Source of the DNA: a virus
DNA: 44,121 nucleotides
Direction: 5' to 3' (one strand)
IMG/VR virus record: IMGVR_UViG_3300034012_002031
Span: 1-44,121 of that record
In this document: one piece after another, positions 24,468 to 32,863 of the stretch
Layout: each line of letters begins with the position of its first letter
Numbering within the stretch: the stretch's first letter is position 1
The notes under the pieces: model-generated
What the model was told of the DNA's origin: nothing
Database searches by the model: none
Seen by the model: the letters and a program-made list of their open reading frames with translations, nothing else
Program-made: the position numbers and the translations under genes

Positions 24468-25337
24468 TCACTGGTTGTCATCTATGACTGACCACCCTGG
24501 GGCCTGGGGCGTGGCCACGTTTTGCCAATTGGCAGTCTGGTCATCAATAATTTTGATCCAACCGGCAACCCCAAAAGCGTCATTAAGCGTGGCGTTCTCT
24601 GTCATCGCTACTTGGAACGCTGCCAGCACTGTGTTGGCATCAGCACTGTTGAGGTTTTCTGTGATTGAAAGAACAAAACCCCGTATGGCTGTGTTGGCAT
24701 CGGCGCTGTTCAGGTTTTCTGTGACAGACTCAACAAACGCCTGAATAATTTCGTTCAGGTCTGCTACTGTGGTGCCTTCGGTGACTGCCTGAACAAACTG
24801 CGCCGCGATTGTGGGCACATCCTCTATGGTGATGCCCTCTGATATGGATTGGGCAAACTGGGACGCAACACTATTGGCGTCCGCCAGATCGACGTTTTCT
24901 TCTATGGTTTGCAAAAACGCAGATTGCTGCGTGCTGAAGTCGTCCAGCGTAAAGCCTTCTGTGCGGGCTTGCAAGAACTCAAAATACGTCTGTGCGGTGT
25001 CATCCACTAAAACGGTGTCTTCTGTTTTGGCGACAGCAAACTGCGCCGCAATTGTTTGGGCGTCTTGAATGCTTGAGTTTTCGGTGGCAGAAGCCAAAAA
25101 GCCAGCAAATGCCGCGCTGACATCAGCAGAGTTTAAATTCTCAATGACGCCGTCGTAGAAATCACCGGCTGTTGCATCCGTCTCATCTACCGTGATTGGT
25201 TCTGCTTGGCTTACAAGGTACGCTGATAGCTGTGTGCTGGCATCTTCAAGCTGAATACTTTCCACAATGGACAACACACTTACCACCCCAGCAAGGGAGG
25301 CAAATGGTGTTTGGGAAAAGCTTGAGATGCCAAACAT
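24468..25337 (-). CDS. tail protein made of 20-residue repeats (289 aa)
   Basis: Residues about 24-262 consist of about 12 tandem 20-residue units with consensus xxTExxxxxDxxTxxxxFxx; examples are SITENLNSADANT and AVTEGTTVADLNE. At DNA level the period is exactly 60 nt. The units likely form a helical or solenoid rod. The final 30 residues (WIKIIDDQTANWQNVATPQA) form a small separate cap with tryptophans, of a type seen at the end of phage tail proteins and possibly ligand-binding. There is no strong ribosome site, but the gene begins 5 nt after the stop of the next adhesin. It is an adhesin or fibre component by context. Confidence 0.7.
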   Translation of the reverse strand: MFGISSFSQTPFASLAGVVSVLSIVESIQLEDASTQLSAYLVSQAEPITVDETDATAGDFYDGVIENLNSADVSAAFAGFLASATENSSIQDAQTIAAQFAVAKTEDTVLVDDTAQTYFEFLQARTEGFTLDDFSTQQSAFLQTIEENVDLADANSVASQFAQSISEGITIEDVPTIAAQFVQAVTEGTTVADLNEIIQAFVESVTENLNSADANTAIRGFVLSITENLNSADANTVLAAFQVAMTENATLNDAFGVAGWIKIIDDQTANWQNVATPQAPGWSVIDDNQ

Positions 25338-25342
25338 GGTGG

Positions 25343-27478
25343 TTAATTAAACAGCATAAACATATTGCCACTGGCCAGTGAAAACCGCCATCCGGTGTTG
25401 TTGCCGTTATTCACATTTCCGCTTGTGAACAAAGAGTTCCATGTGGCCCCACCTGTGGCGTTGCTGTCTTGGATCGCTAAATACTGCGCGTTGACCGTGC
25501 CGGAAGCCTTTGACAAAGTGAACTGCGACCCCGGAGTGGCGCTGTTGATTGTTATTAAGTTGCCTGCGGTGCCAGCCAGACTAAAGTTGGACACGGTTTG
25601 TGTCGTACCGGCAGTGAAGGTCACCGTAGATGGCTGCACGGTGTCGGTGATGTCGTTGAACGTGTTAGACCCGGTGATGGTCAACGCGCCTGCACCGCCT
25701 TGGTTGAGGTTGTAGTAGGTCAAGCCGCCACCAGCAAAAGTCTTTGCTGAGGCAGAGGTCATGGTTATGGTAGATGTGCTTGGTGCAACAGTAAGCCCAG
25801 TGGTGGTAGCTGTATTCCATGCGGTTGCGCCAGAACCAGAAATTGTCCAAGTACCACTGCCCATGTTCAAGGTACGAGTGTTGCTGTTGCTTGAAGAAAA
25901 AGAACCTGCCGTTACATTGAAGTTTGCAGCGGTAAAAGTGCCCTCAGTGAGAGTGAGTGTGTTGGCAGACCCTAATGTCATCGCATCAGCAAGCGTTACG
26001 GTAATGCCCGAACCATTGACCGTTGTATTGTTAAGCGTCTTACCGTTGCTTGTAACTGTTGCTGACGCACGGAATGTTGGGCCAACGGATGTATATGTTC
26101 CACCAGAGGCCAGCGTCAAATTACCCGCCATGTTTAAGTTGCTTGCCGTTATAAAACTTGTGCTGCCGGTAAAATTTAAATTTTTAAACCAGCTTCCGGA
26201 ATCAATAATAAAACCCCGTGACCCGGCATTTACTGTCAAGTCTGGTGCGTTTGAAGTTGTGCCGCCCGTGGTTCCAAAAGCTACGCGGGCACCATCGTTT
26301 ATAAAATTACCGCGCGTAAAGCCGCCAGTGCCCGTCCAAGAAAAGTTAGTGGCGTTAGCCATCACCAGAACGGAGGTAGATGCTAAAGTGGCAGTCAACG
26401 CAATATTGCCAGTGCCAAAATAGATTGAGCGAGTGTTTGAGTTGTTGGAACTAAAACCGCCAGCGCTTAAAGTAAAGTCAGAAAGATCAAGAGTGCCCGA
26501 CGTGAGTGTGAAATAGTAAGTTGCATCCTGTGTCAATGCGCCATTAAGTGTGACGGTGCTGCCTGCGGCATCAATGCCTGCGGATTGAATTGTTTTACCT
26601 ACGCTGGTAATTGTTGCGGGTGCACGAAAGGTTACGTTAAAGCTTGTATATGTGCCGCCTGAAGCAAGCGTCAGGTCGCCTGCCATGTTTAATGCAGCCG
26701 CAGTTACCGTTGATCCGTTGCCAGTAAAAATCACATTTTTGAAATAGCTGCCAGAAGTAATAGTCAGAGAAGATGATCCTGCGTTGACTGTTAAGTTTGG
26801 TGCGTTGGTAGTTGATCCCCCGGCAGTTGAGCCAAATTGCATTGTTGTTGAGTTTGTATTGCTTCGAGTAAACCCACCTGTGCCAGTAAATGTAAAGCCT
26901 GTGGCAGTTGCCATGGACAACACCGTAGCTCCGGCGGTCGAACTGGTCAACGCAATGTTGCCAGCGCCAAATGAAATTGCTCGGGTGTTTGAATTGCTAG
27001 AACTAAAGATGCCAGTGCTTAAAGTAAAGTCAGCAAGAGCAAGAGTGCCTCGAGTTAGCGTGGTGGTATTTGTAATACCTGTTGTCATTGCATCAGCAAG
27101 CGTAACAGTAATTCCAGTACCGTTAATTGTGATGGAGCCAAGCGTTTTACTAGCACTTGTTACCGTGGCAGTAGCGGTAATTGTGATCGTGCCCGTGTAC
27201 GAAAAAGTCATACCCGCTACAAGCGTAATAGAGCCAGCCACGCTGATTGCCGCAGTACCCGCCAAAGTTCCAGTAAACCCAGTGCAAGTAATTGATTTGG
27301 CCCCCGTATTGCCAGTGCTTATGGTACAAGTTACAGCGCCAGAGGTGGCATCGAAAAACACATCGTCAGCCGATGTGGGCACACTTGCGCCACCGGCACC
27401 GCCTACCGTTGCGGCCCATTTAGTGCCAGCAGTGCCGTCCCAAGCCGCCGTGCCACCCCGCCAAAATCTGTCGGCCAT
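25343..27478 (-). CDS. beta-solenoid adhesin-like tail protein (711 aa)
   Basis: The protein opens with DRFWRGGTAAWDGTAGTKWA and SADDVFFDATSG, a standard start of repeat-type phage adhesins. Large Thr/Ser/Gly-rich repeat units of about 184 residues follow (SASKTLGSITINGTGITVTL, then SNTRAISFGAGNIALTS, then LNMAGDLTLASGGTYTS). About three full or partial copies are present. Strands every 8-12 residues indicate a beta-helix. It likely forms a fibre or spike. The DNA is visibly more AT-rich than the head genes, which suggests exchange of host-range modules. AGGAG precedes the ATG. No enzyme motif (such as depolymerase) was seen. Confidence 0.75.
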   Translation of the reverse strand: MADRFWRGGTAAWDGTAGTKWAATVGGAGGASVPTSADDVFFDATSGAVTCTISTGNTGAKSITCTGFTGTLAGTAAISVAGSITLVAGMTFSYTGTITITATATVTSASKTLGSITINGTGITVTLADAMTTGITNTTTLTRGTLALADFTLSTGIFSSSNSNTRAISFGAGNIALTSSTAGATVLSMATATGFTFTGTGGFTRSNTNSTTMQFGSTAGGSTTNAPNLTVNAGSSSLTITSGSYFKNVIFTGNGSTVTAAALNMAGDLTLASGGTYTSFNVTFRAPATITSVGKTIQSAGIDAAGSTVTLNGALTQDATYYFTLTSGTLDLSDFTLSAGGFSSNNSNTRSIYFGTGNIALTATLASTSVLVMANATNFSWTGTGGFTRGNFINDGARVAFGTTGGTTSNAPDLTVNAGSRGFIIDSGSWFKNLNFTGSTSFITASNLNMAGNLTLASGGTYTSVGPTFRASATVTSNGKTLNNTTVNGSGITVTLADAMTLGSANTLTLTEGTFTAANFNVTAGSFSSSNSNTRTLNMGSGTWTISGSGATAWNTATTTGLTVAPSTSTITMTSASAKTFAGGGLTYYNLNQGGAGALTITGSNTFNDITDTVQPSTVTFTAGTTQTVSNFSLAGTAGNLITINSATPGSQFTLSKASGTVNAQYLAIQDSNATGGATWNSLFTSGNVNNGNNTGWRFSLASGNMFMLFN

Positions 27479-27481
27479 GCG

Positions 27482-27649
27482 TTACTCCTGTGGAGTTTCG
27501 ACAACGGGATTGACCATTGCAAGCCAATTGGTCAGGCGCTCTTGCTTCATGGCCTCCAACTGCTCATCAGTCAAACCGTGGTCATCAGGCAGGTTCAAGG
27601 CATCGCAGAAAGAGCCAAACGGGGTGTCGAATTTGAAAATGATCTGCAT
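27482..27649 (-). CDS. small conserved phage tail-region protein (55 aa)
   Basis: An AGGAG site 6 nt before ATG 27649 opens a 55-codon frame: MQIIFKFDTPFGSFCDAL, then LPDDHGLTDEQLEAMKQER, then LTNWLAMVNPVVETPQE and TAA. 'F-TPFG-F-DAL-LP-DH-LTD-----K--R--NW' is a pattern repeated next to tail fibres in many phages; function unknown. It fits exactly between two fibre genes (9 nt downstream of one stop, 3 nt before the next ATG). Confidence 0.75.
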   Translation of the reverse strand: MQIIFKFDTPFGSFCDALNLPDDHGLTDEQLEAMKQERLTNWLAMVNPVVETPQE

Positions 27650-27658
27650 GATTGCTCC

Positions 27659-29167
27659 TTATGCTTGAGTGGTTACAGCGACCACATCCCAGCGGGTGTT
27701 TGTCGAGTTGTAGATGCAGCCGACATAGAGCATCTTGTTGATGGTTGTGGTAGTCGGCAAAGTGGTGCCAATCACGGTGTAAGTGGCATTCCAAGTGATA
27801 GCTTGGGCAGTACCGTCGTCCAAAATTCTCAGGATCAGCTTGTTGCCGTCCACTGGGGTTCCAGTTGGTGCCGCTACCGTTAGAGCTTGATCTTGCGCGG
27901 TCAGATTGTATTGATCGAACGCGGAGATGTCAGGAGTCAGCGTAGCCGTTGCCGCAGAAGTTGAGGTGCGAGGATCAATGCGCTTGTTGGTCAGCGTGGC
28001 AGTGCCATTGATGGTCGTGAAGCCACCCGTTGCGTTGGCGTTGTTGCCAAGAGCAGTGACAACACCCGTGCCGGTGGTGGTCGTAGAAGGAGCAACGCCC
28101 GCCCCTCCACCAATGACCAAAGCGTTTGCAGACAGAAGGCCAGAGCTTGCCAGAGTTCCAGTGGCCGAGTAGTACAGAACGCCGCCAGAGGTTCCAGATG
28201 TCAGCCCCGTGCCGCCCGCTGCAACAGGCAGGGTGCCAGCTACAAGCGCAGATGCGCTCGTGGAGTACAGAGCGTTGTTTGCGCCAGCAAATGTGGTCAG
28301 GCCGGTGCCGCCGTAAGCAGGCTGAATCGTGCCACCTTGCCATGTGCCGTTTGAAATAACGGTTGTGCCCAAATCAAGAGCGTTGGTGCCCCATGTGACA
28401 CCTTCAGGCAAGTAACCGTGGATTTCCCATGTGCCACCAACAGTGGCATTTGATATGAGAACTGCATTAGCCGCCCCGCCCGTCGTAACCGTGCCAACAG
28501 TTGTGCCCGCATTGTTCTGGATGGTCAGCGTTCCGGTAGCGGCATTGTTGAACTGAAACGCAGTGGTGTCGGTCAGTGTGGTTGCATCAGGCAACCTGAA
28601 TGTGTGATTTCCAGTGCCCGTCAACAACTGATTAAAGTCTGAGGCCGCCGTCAACGTGGTCACGCCGCCAGAAGCGGTAATGTTTTGCAACCCTTGGCTC
28701 AGGCGGTTTATCGTGATGTTTTCATTGGCATCGCGCAGCACAACCGAGTTGGCCCCGGAAGACGCGGTTACACCCGTGCCACCATAAGCTACACCAACAG
28801 TAGACCCCTGCCATGTGCCAGAGGATACTGTGCCCAGCGCAGAGACATCGCCGGTTTCATTTAAATTAACTGACCGGCCAGACGGGTACGTCACAAAGAC
28901 GTTCACAGCGCCCGAGAAGGTCACCGCGCTGCCGGAGTTGCTTGATGCATAAACAGTGGTTCGGGTTAGCGTCGGCCCCGTGGTTGAATACGTGCCAAGC
29001 CCCACCTCCCAGTTGCCCGCGCCGTCAATGGCCGAGTAGTAGGTTGTGTTTGTATTGCCGATAACGGCAAACGATTGGAACCCCGGCACCGCACCCGTAA
29101 GAGTGAAGCTTACGGTAGTATTCGCCGTGGCCGTCTCTTGGACACGGTTTGCAAGGACCAGAGCCAT
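27659..29167 (-). CDS. tail fibre / receptor-binding protein (502 aa)
   Basis: The N-terminal 100 residues (LANRVQETATANTTVSFTLT, YYSAIDGAGNWEVGLGTYS, TLTRTTVYASSNSG) form the conserved attachment domain of many podovirus and siphovirus fibres. After that come repeated GGTG-x-T elements (VAYGGTGVTA, PAYGGTGLTT, VAAGGTGLTS) of a beta-rich shaft. The C-terminus (NNANATGGFTTINGTATLTN through YNLTAQDQALTVAAPTGTP) is a familiar globular tip. It is likely a second fibre beside the S74 fibre. AGGAG lies in front of the ATG. The host receptor cannot be predicted. Confidence 0.75.
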   Translation of the reverse strand: MALVLANRVQETATANTTVSFTLTGAVPGFQSFAVIGNTNTTYYSAIDGAGNWEVGLGTYSTTGPTLTRTTVYASSNSGSAVTFSGAVNVFVTYPSGRSVNLNETGDVSALGTVSSGTWQGSTVGVAYGGTGVTASSGANSVVLRDANENITINRLSQGLQNITASGGVTTLTAASDFNQLLTGTGNHTFRLPDATTLTDTTAFQFNNAATGTLTIQNNAGTTVGTVTTGGAANAVLISNATVGGTWEIHGYLPEGVTWGTNALDLGTTVISNGTWQGGTIQPAYGGTGLTTFAGANNALYSTSASALVAGTLPVAAGGTGLTSGTSGGVLYYSATGTLASSGLLSANALVIGGGAGVAPSTTTTGTGVVTALGNNANATGGFTTINGTATLTNKRIDPRTSTSAATATLTPDISAFDQYNLTAQDQALTVAAPTGTPVDGNKLILRILDDGTAQAITWNATYTVIGTTLPTTTTINKMLYVGCIYNSTNTRWDVVAVTTQA

Positions 29168-29178
29168 TTAAGACTCCT

Positions 29179-29784
29179 TTAAGAAGTTGCGGTGGTCGAG
29201 TAGGTAACGCTTACGGTGTCGCCTGCGGTGGTGACTTTGGCAGTGGCAAATGCGCCTGCGCTGTACAGAGTACCTGCCGGGCTGCTTTGAGTACTGACCG
29301 CGCCCGATCCGGTTACCAAGAAGCAGCCACCAACCGTGCCGCCCGCACCAGTGATGGTGTAGGTAATAGCCGCAGCAGCGCAAGTCGTCACATTCGACGG
29401 CGTGGTTCCAGTCGATGTAGAAGCAGTAAATACAGCCGTGCCGCGAACAGCAGAACCACCAACGGTATAGTTGGTGAACTCAGTCCATGTCTTTGAGCTT
29501 AACGTGTCCGCAGCAGCAAACGTCAATCCAGTACCAGAGATCAGGCCCAAGAACGGGCCAACAGTCGTATAGGTGCCAGAAGTGCGAAGCAACGTATCAA
29601 GCATCAATTGCTTGCCGCCTGCGTTGACCAGATTGGGAAACTCGTCTTCCCATTTGATGTTGCCGTCAGCATCTCGGCAGACCACATGGTAGTGGCCTTC
29701 AATGCCAACGGATTCGTTGCCAGTGACGTTGGATTGCATGGTGACCTCCGCGTGATCGCCAAAGTTTGAAAGTTCGTTTGACAT
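29179..29784 (-). CDS. tail-associated structural protein (201 aa)
   Basis: Residues 20-75 hold the recurrent pattern EGHYHVVCRDADGNIKWEDE, FPNLVNAGGKQLMLDTLL, the 'NLV-NAG-K-LLD-L' module of phage tail proteins. The rest is a Thr/Ala/Gly-rich beta domain (TSSTGTTPSNVTTC, TYTITGAGGTVGGCFLV). It sits between fibre and small tail genes, 9 nt from one of them, and is most likely part of the tail tip or fibre base. Confidence 0.7.
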   Translation of the reverse strand: MSNELSNFGDHAEVTMQSNVTGNESVGIEGHYHVVCRDADGNIKWEDEFPNLVNAGGKQLMLDTLLRTSGTYTTVGPFLGLISGTGLTFAAADTLSSKTWTEFTNYTVGGSAVRGTAVFTASTSTGTTPSNVTTCAAAAITYTITGAGGTVGGCFLVTGSGAVSTQSSPAGTLYSAGAFATAKVTTAGDTVSVTYSTTATS

Positions 29785-29793
29785 GATTGCTCC

Positions 29794-30231
29794 TTAAACA
29801 AGTCGGATGAGAGCATTGGTTTGATCATCCGGGGGAAAAACAATGGTGAAAGTGCCATTGGTCGAAGCTTTCGCGCCACCAAAATCTAGAATGCACACCG
29901 CGGGGTTTCCAAGCGCGGAATCATTGTAGATCATGGCCCCGTACGCAGTAATGGTTGCACTGGTAAAGGACAGGTCAACGAAATCGGTGATTGCAGTCGT
30001 CCCCGCCCCAAAAGGCGTGACATTGGTGAGGGTGCCGCCGCCCGCCGCATAGGTGCCTGAGTTGGGCACTTCCCCAACGCTCGTGTACGCGGTTGTCGAT
30101 GCATTGAACGACGGGGTGTTGTCGTACAGAGCCAGCTTAAACGTGCTGCCGGTGCCTGTGGTGAAGTTGTGCACGGCCCTCATGAGCTCCACTTTGAAGC
30201 TTGTGCACATGAAATTTCCATTGAAGGCCAT
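29794..30231 (-). CDS. small tail-associated protein (145 aa)
   Basis: A beta-rich protein with the pattern MAFNGNFMCTSFKVELMRAV followed by STFKLALYDNTPSFN, TAYTSVGEVPNSGTYAAGG and TVFGAMIY-like segments. The 'FK-ALY-----N-ST-AYT--GEV--SG-Y-AGG' signature is widely found in phage tail modules near the 201-aa gene. It probably forms part of the tail tip or a fibre base. No catalytic residues are visible. Start ATG 30231 lies 2 nt past the neighbour's stop. Confidence 0.7.
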   Translation of the reverse strand: MAFNGNFMCTSFKVELMRAVHNFTTGTGSTFKLALYDNTPSFNASTTAYTSVGEVPNSGTYAAGGGTLTNVTPFGAGTTAITDFVDLSFTSATITAYGAMIYNDSALGNPAVCILDFGGAKASTNGTFTIVFPPDDQTNALIRLV

Positions 30232-30233
30232 CG

Positions 30234-30521
30234 TCAGTCCCTCACCAAGTGGGCCAGGTCCAGGTGGCCGGCTTGTCGCAGACGGCCCTGGATCGTCAAC
30301 CGGTCCTGCTCAATGGCCTCGTGCATGTAGAACTCCACAACGGCCTTGATTCGCTCTTTGAACGCCCTGGCTTGCTCTCGAACAGCCGGATGTGACTGAT
30401 CACCCACAAAGATGATCTTGTCCGCAGCGCGTTGAGAAAGCTCCTCCACCGACCACCCACGGTTATGGGTGGTCTCCACTTGGACCGGGCTGACAAGGAC
30501 CGTTGGTTGAACTGAGATCAT
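30234..30521 (-). CDS. conserved phage protein, unknown function (95 aa)
   Basis: A short all-helical protein: GWSVEELSQRAADKIIFVGD, then PAVREQARAFKERIKAVVEFY, then EAIEQDRLTIQGRLRQAGHLDLAHLVRD. The 'EE-A--AADKI----- - A-REQA-AFK' plus 'AI-QDR-TI---LR-AGH-DLA-L-R' pattern is common in tail-completion regions of phages. It overlaps the adaptor gene by 4 nt (ATGA), which suggests it works with head-tail joining, but no function is known to me. Confidence 0.75.
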   Translation of the reverse strand: MISVQPTVLVSPVQVETTHNRGWSVEELSQRAADKIIFVGDQSHPAVREQARAFKERIKAVVEFYMHEAIEQDRLTIQGRLRQAGHLDLAHLVRD

Positions 30522-31174
30522 GGGCCAGGTGAATCAGATTTGAGAGGAATACGGATCATGCCATCACGGTACTCATCGCGGCGGCGGCGGCCTTGCTGCT
30601 CAACGCCCAGACCCTGCACAGCCTCTTTGTAGGACTGGCGGAAATACTGCATCATCTCCACCGGTCCCTTGGTGTAACTGTACGCCTGAATCAGGCACGC
30701 GTACAGTAGCGCCTCCGGGGCGTTCGTGCTGATCCACGTAGTGGGGTTGCCCGACGACAACTGCGCCGGGCGATAGATGTAGCCCAACTCGACGTCGTAG
30801 CTTTGGGCAGGGGTGGGAGACACGTAGAAGGTGTTCTGATCCCAGACGGAGTAATATTTCGGCACCCCTGTCTCGGTACCGTCAGGCCAGTACTCCTTCA
30901 TGAACGAGGTGTCCCTGAAGTCCAAGAAAATCTGGTTGTCATTGACTTTGACCATCAGGTAGCGATGAGTCAGGATGTCCGATGGTGCGGTCAGAAACTT
31001 GTTTCCGGAAGTCAGGTTTCCAGCGGCTTCAAGCTTAAAAACGTCCAGGTCAATCTCGCGGAGAATCTGATTCTCCGCCATCGTGATAAACGTGTTGATG
31101 ACGGCGCTCGAAAAGACGTTCGCCCCTACGTCGGTGTAGTTGCGGATGTTGGTGACAAGTTCGTCGTAGGTCAT
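30518..31174 (-). CDS. head-tail adaptor protein (SU10/P22 gp4-like)
   Basis: Residues 1-60 carry the adaptor signature TYDELVTNIRNYTDVGANVF, then FITMAENQILREIDLDVFKL. This is the N-terminal 'Y-(D/E)LV--I-DYT' plus 'FI-MAE--I-R-' core of phage adaptor proteins of the SU10/P22 gp4 type. The middle is beta-rich (KYYSVWDQNTFYVSPTPAQSY, DVELGYIYRP) and the C-terminus is helical and basic. The adaptor binds below the portal and links it to the tail hub. Start and stop overlap both neighbours by 4 nt (ATGA). Confidence 0.75.
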   Translation of the reverse strand: MTYDELVTNIRNYTDVGANVFSSAVINTFITMAENQILREIDLDVFKLEAAGNLTSGNKFLTAPSDILTHRYLMVKVNDNQIFLDFRDTSFMKEYWPDGTETGVPKYYSVWDQNTFYVSPTPAQSYDVELGYIYRPAQLSSGNPTTWISTNAPEALLYACLIQAYSYTKGPVEMMQYFRQSYKEAVQGLGVEQQGRRRRDEYRDGMIRIPLKSDSPGP

Positions 31175-31521
31175 GACACGCTCACTGTAACAGAGCCCAC
31201 CACCGCTTGGGCTATCACAGGCTGGCCCTCAAGGTACGGGCGCATATCGTTGGTGCCACGGGCACTGCCAAAGCTCTGGAAAGCGGTAAAGCCTGGTGCG
31301 CCCACGAACACGGACACCGGCTCAATGCGATCGGGCCGCGGATCGCGCAGGGCTATCGCGTCGCCTCGGTACCGCAGAGGCTCAAGCTGCGGCTCCTTGG
31401 GCTCGTAATCATCCGGGCAGACCATGAACCCGCGCCAGTTCTTGCGCAGGGTGTTGTACGCGTACCGCTGGCCGCAGTAGTCGCACAAGCCATACGAGAA
31501 CTTGCCGGATGCAAATGCCAT
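31171..31521 (-). CDS. small phage protein with zinc-ribbon-like cysteines (116 aa)
   Basis: The start is ATG 31521 (MAFASGKFSYGL), chosen because it follows the neighbour's TGA by 1 nt; the longer frame overlaps it. Cys13 and Cys16 (LCDYCGQRY) with Cys35 (GFMVCPDDY) make a partial zinc-ribbon pattern; the fourth ligand is not obvious. The 'CD-CG-RY---L---WRG-MVCP-DYEPK-PQ' pattern recurs in podovirus-like genomes between adaptor and connector genes, without known function. It is probably a virion assembly factor. Confidence 0.7.
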   Translation of the reverse strand: MAFASGKFSYGLCDYCGQRYAYNTLRKNWRGFMVCPDDYEPKEPQLEPLRYRGDAIALRDPRPDRIEPVSVFVGAPGFTAFQSFGSARGTNDMRPYLEGQPVIAQAVVGSVTVSVS

Positions 31522-31522
31522 G

Positions 31523-32188
31523 TCATACCCCCATGTCCGGCACAAACTGGACGCTGGCGGTGTCGCGATCTTCCAAGGCAGCGCGCTGGAAGTCCTCTTC
31601 GTAGATCGCCTTCAACGCGGCACCACGGTCAGGGGCGAACTTCAGGGACAGGTAGTAGGACAAGCCAGACGCCAGGCAAGGCAGGAACCGGAAGTTGACG
31701 TCTGCGGTGTTGGTGTACGTCCCCGCATCCTGGATGCGCCGAATGCGGTAGTACACGAAGGTGTAGTTCTGGTCCGCCGCGGGGTAGAAAAACACTTTGG
31801 GCACGTTCGCACGCTGCACGTAGAACTGCGCAGGACGCGCCTGCGTGGTCTTGTCAGGCACATTGAGCCAGTCCTCTCGACTGATGCGCTCAATGTAGAC
31901 GTCGGTGTTGATGCCTTGGTTGTTCTGCCGAATGATGGCTTCGAGCACGTTGACCGTGTCGGTCGGCAGGTTAATCTCGTTGACCCCCTGGGTCAACGCG
32001 TAGGTCGCCTGCTCAATCGTCCACAGGTTCAACCCGCGATTGGCCCAGTCGAGGAATAGCAGGTTGAGCGAACGGCGAGCCGAGTTGAGCTGATAGCCGC
32101 TCGTTGTTCGAATGCCGCAGCGTTCAAACGCTTCCTCGACCAGGTCATCGATCGCTAGGTCGAAGGTGGTGGTGCCCGATGTGGCCAT
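31523..32188 (-). CDS. connector/tail-completion protein (221 aa)
   Basis: The N-terminal segment DLAIDDLVEEAFERCGIRTT, then YQLNSARRSLNLLFLDWANRGLNLW, is a known phage structural pattern: helix 'IIEEA-ERCGI', then 'AR-SLNLLL-EW-NRG-NLW'. It is followed by a beta domain (YIERISREDWLNVPDKTTQ, ARPAQFYVQRANVPKVFFYP) and a C-terminal helix with LSYYLSLKFAP. Like the adaptor, it is likely a ring protein below the portal. The order adaptor / small protein / this gene supports head-tail joining, though the exact role (second adaptor or stopper) is open. Confidence 0.7.
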   Translation of the reverse strand: MATSGTTTFDLAIDDLVEEAFERCGIRTTSGYQLNSARRSLNLLFLDWANRGLNLWTIEQATYALTQGVNEINLPTDTVNVLEAIIRQNNQGINTDVYIERISREDWLNVPDKTTQARPAQFYVQRANVPKVFFYPAADQNYTFVYYRIRRIQDAGTYTNTADVNFRFLPCLASGLSYYLSLKFAPDRGAALKAIYEEDFQRAALEDRDTASVQFVPDMGV

Positions 32189-32413
32189 TTAGCAGACCGC
32201 CCCGCCCTTTTTGTAGCCCTTGGTCATCATGCCGCCACCCATCTTGCCAACGGGCTTGCCCATGGCCATGCGCTTGTGCTGGTTCACAGCCCCGCCCTTT
32301 TTCATCATGACCGGGCCCGACTTTTTACTGGGCTCAGACGTCACGTGATTCTTCGCGCCGCTCATCACGGCCCCGCCGCCACGAGTGGCGCAACCCATAC
32401 CTTTTCCAGCCAT
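32189..32413 (-). CDS. small basic Met/Gly/Lys-rich protein (74 aa)
   Basis: A 74-residue protein with RGGGAV, KKGGAV and YKKGGAVC (residues 11-16, 38-43, 67-74). It is strongly basic (15 Lys/Arg) and Gly/Met-rich, so it is probably unstructured in isolation. It abuts the connector gene with a 0-nt gap. The repeated (K/R)-x-G-G-x-V motif also appears in the large virion proteins. Function unknown; a packaged DNA-binding peptide or scaffold partner is conceivable. Confidence 0.65.
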   Translation of the reverse strand: MAGKGMGCATRGGGAVMSGAKNHVTSEPSKKSGPVMMKKGGAVNQHKRMAMGKPVGKMGGGMMTKGYKKGGAVC

Positions 32414-32415
32414 GA

Positions 32416-32613
32416 TCAGGCTCCTTTCTTCATTGCACGGCCTTTGACGTCGGCCGTTTTACGTTTCACGGCACGGCCCATCTTGTCGGCCATGTCGGAA
32501 TTCTTCATCATCGAGCCGTCAGGCATCTTGTGCATGCCTGCCATGCCGCCCTTGGCCATCTTGTTCTTGGCGGCGCGCATTCCGCGCACCGGTAGAGCTT
32601 TTTTGGTTGCCAT
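32416..32613 (-). CDS. small basic protein with MAKGG motif (65 aa)
   Basis: The start is ATG 32613 (MATKKALPVRGM) after AGGATG; the upstream frame overlaps the coiled-coil gene. It contains MAKGGMAGMHKMPDGSMMKN (residues 19-38), a short motif seen in many environmental phages as 'MH-MPDG-MMKNS'. The product is rich in Lys, Met and Gly, with a basic C-terminus. It lies between two similar small genes. No function is known to me. Confidence 0.65.
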   Translation of the reverse strand: MATKKALPVRGMRAAKNKMAKGGMAGMHKMPDGSMMKNSDMADKMGRAVKRKTADVKGRAMKKGA

Positions 32614-32614
32614 T

Positions 32615-32860
32615 TCATCCTGCCTTTCGGATTTCATCCAACTTTGCCTCAATCCTGTTGAACCGCTGGTCCACATGACTGAGGAACTTATCGAACCGGT
32701 CGTCGACTTCCTTGCGCGTGACATGGTCCCGAGCGACCTCTTCGCGGGTCTTGTTCAAGAGAATGCCCAGCCGGCCGATCTCATCGAACTTCGCCTTCAA
32801 CAAAAAGCCCATGATCCCGACAATCGCCGTCAAGACGACATTCCAAATCATCATCTCCAC
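32615..32860 (-). CDS. membrane-anchored coiled-coil protein (81 aa)
   Basis: An N-terminal transmembrane segment (MIWNVVLTAIVGIMGFLLKA, residues 4-23) is followed by a long charged coiled coil (LNKTREEVARDHVTRKEVDD, FDKFLSHVDQRFNRIEAKLD). This topology recurs in small phage proteins near tail genes. It could anchor a complex at the membrane, or act in lysis, but it lacks lysis hallmarks. It sits between two basic small genes (1-nt and 3-nt gaps). Confidence 0.65.
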   Translation of the reverse strand: MEMMIWNVVLTAIVGIMGFLLKAKFDEIGRLGILLNKTREEVARDHVTRKEVDDRFDKFLSHVDQRFNRIEAKLDEIRKAG

Positions 32861-32863
32861 GGC

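Noticed and set aside
25760-27670. Plus-strand open frames opposite the adhesin genes (for example 26784-27668)
   Set aside because: They are Val/Pro-rich antisense of Thr/Gly/Ala repeats, without start signals; the minus-strand adhesin has a good ribosome site and domain pattern.
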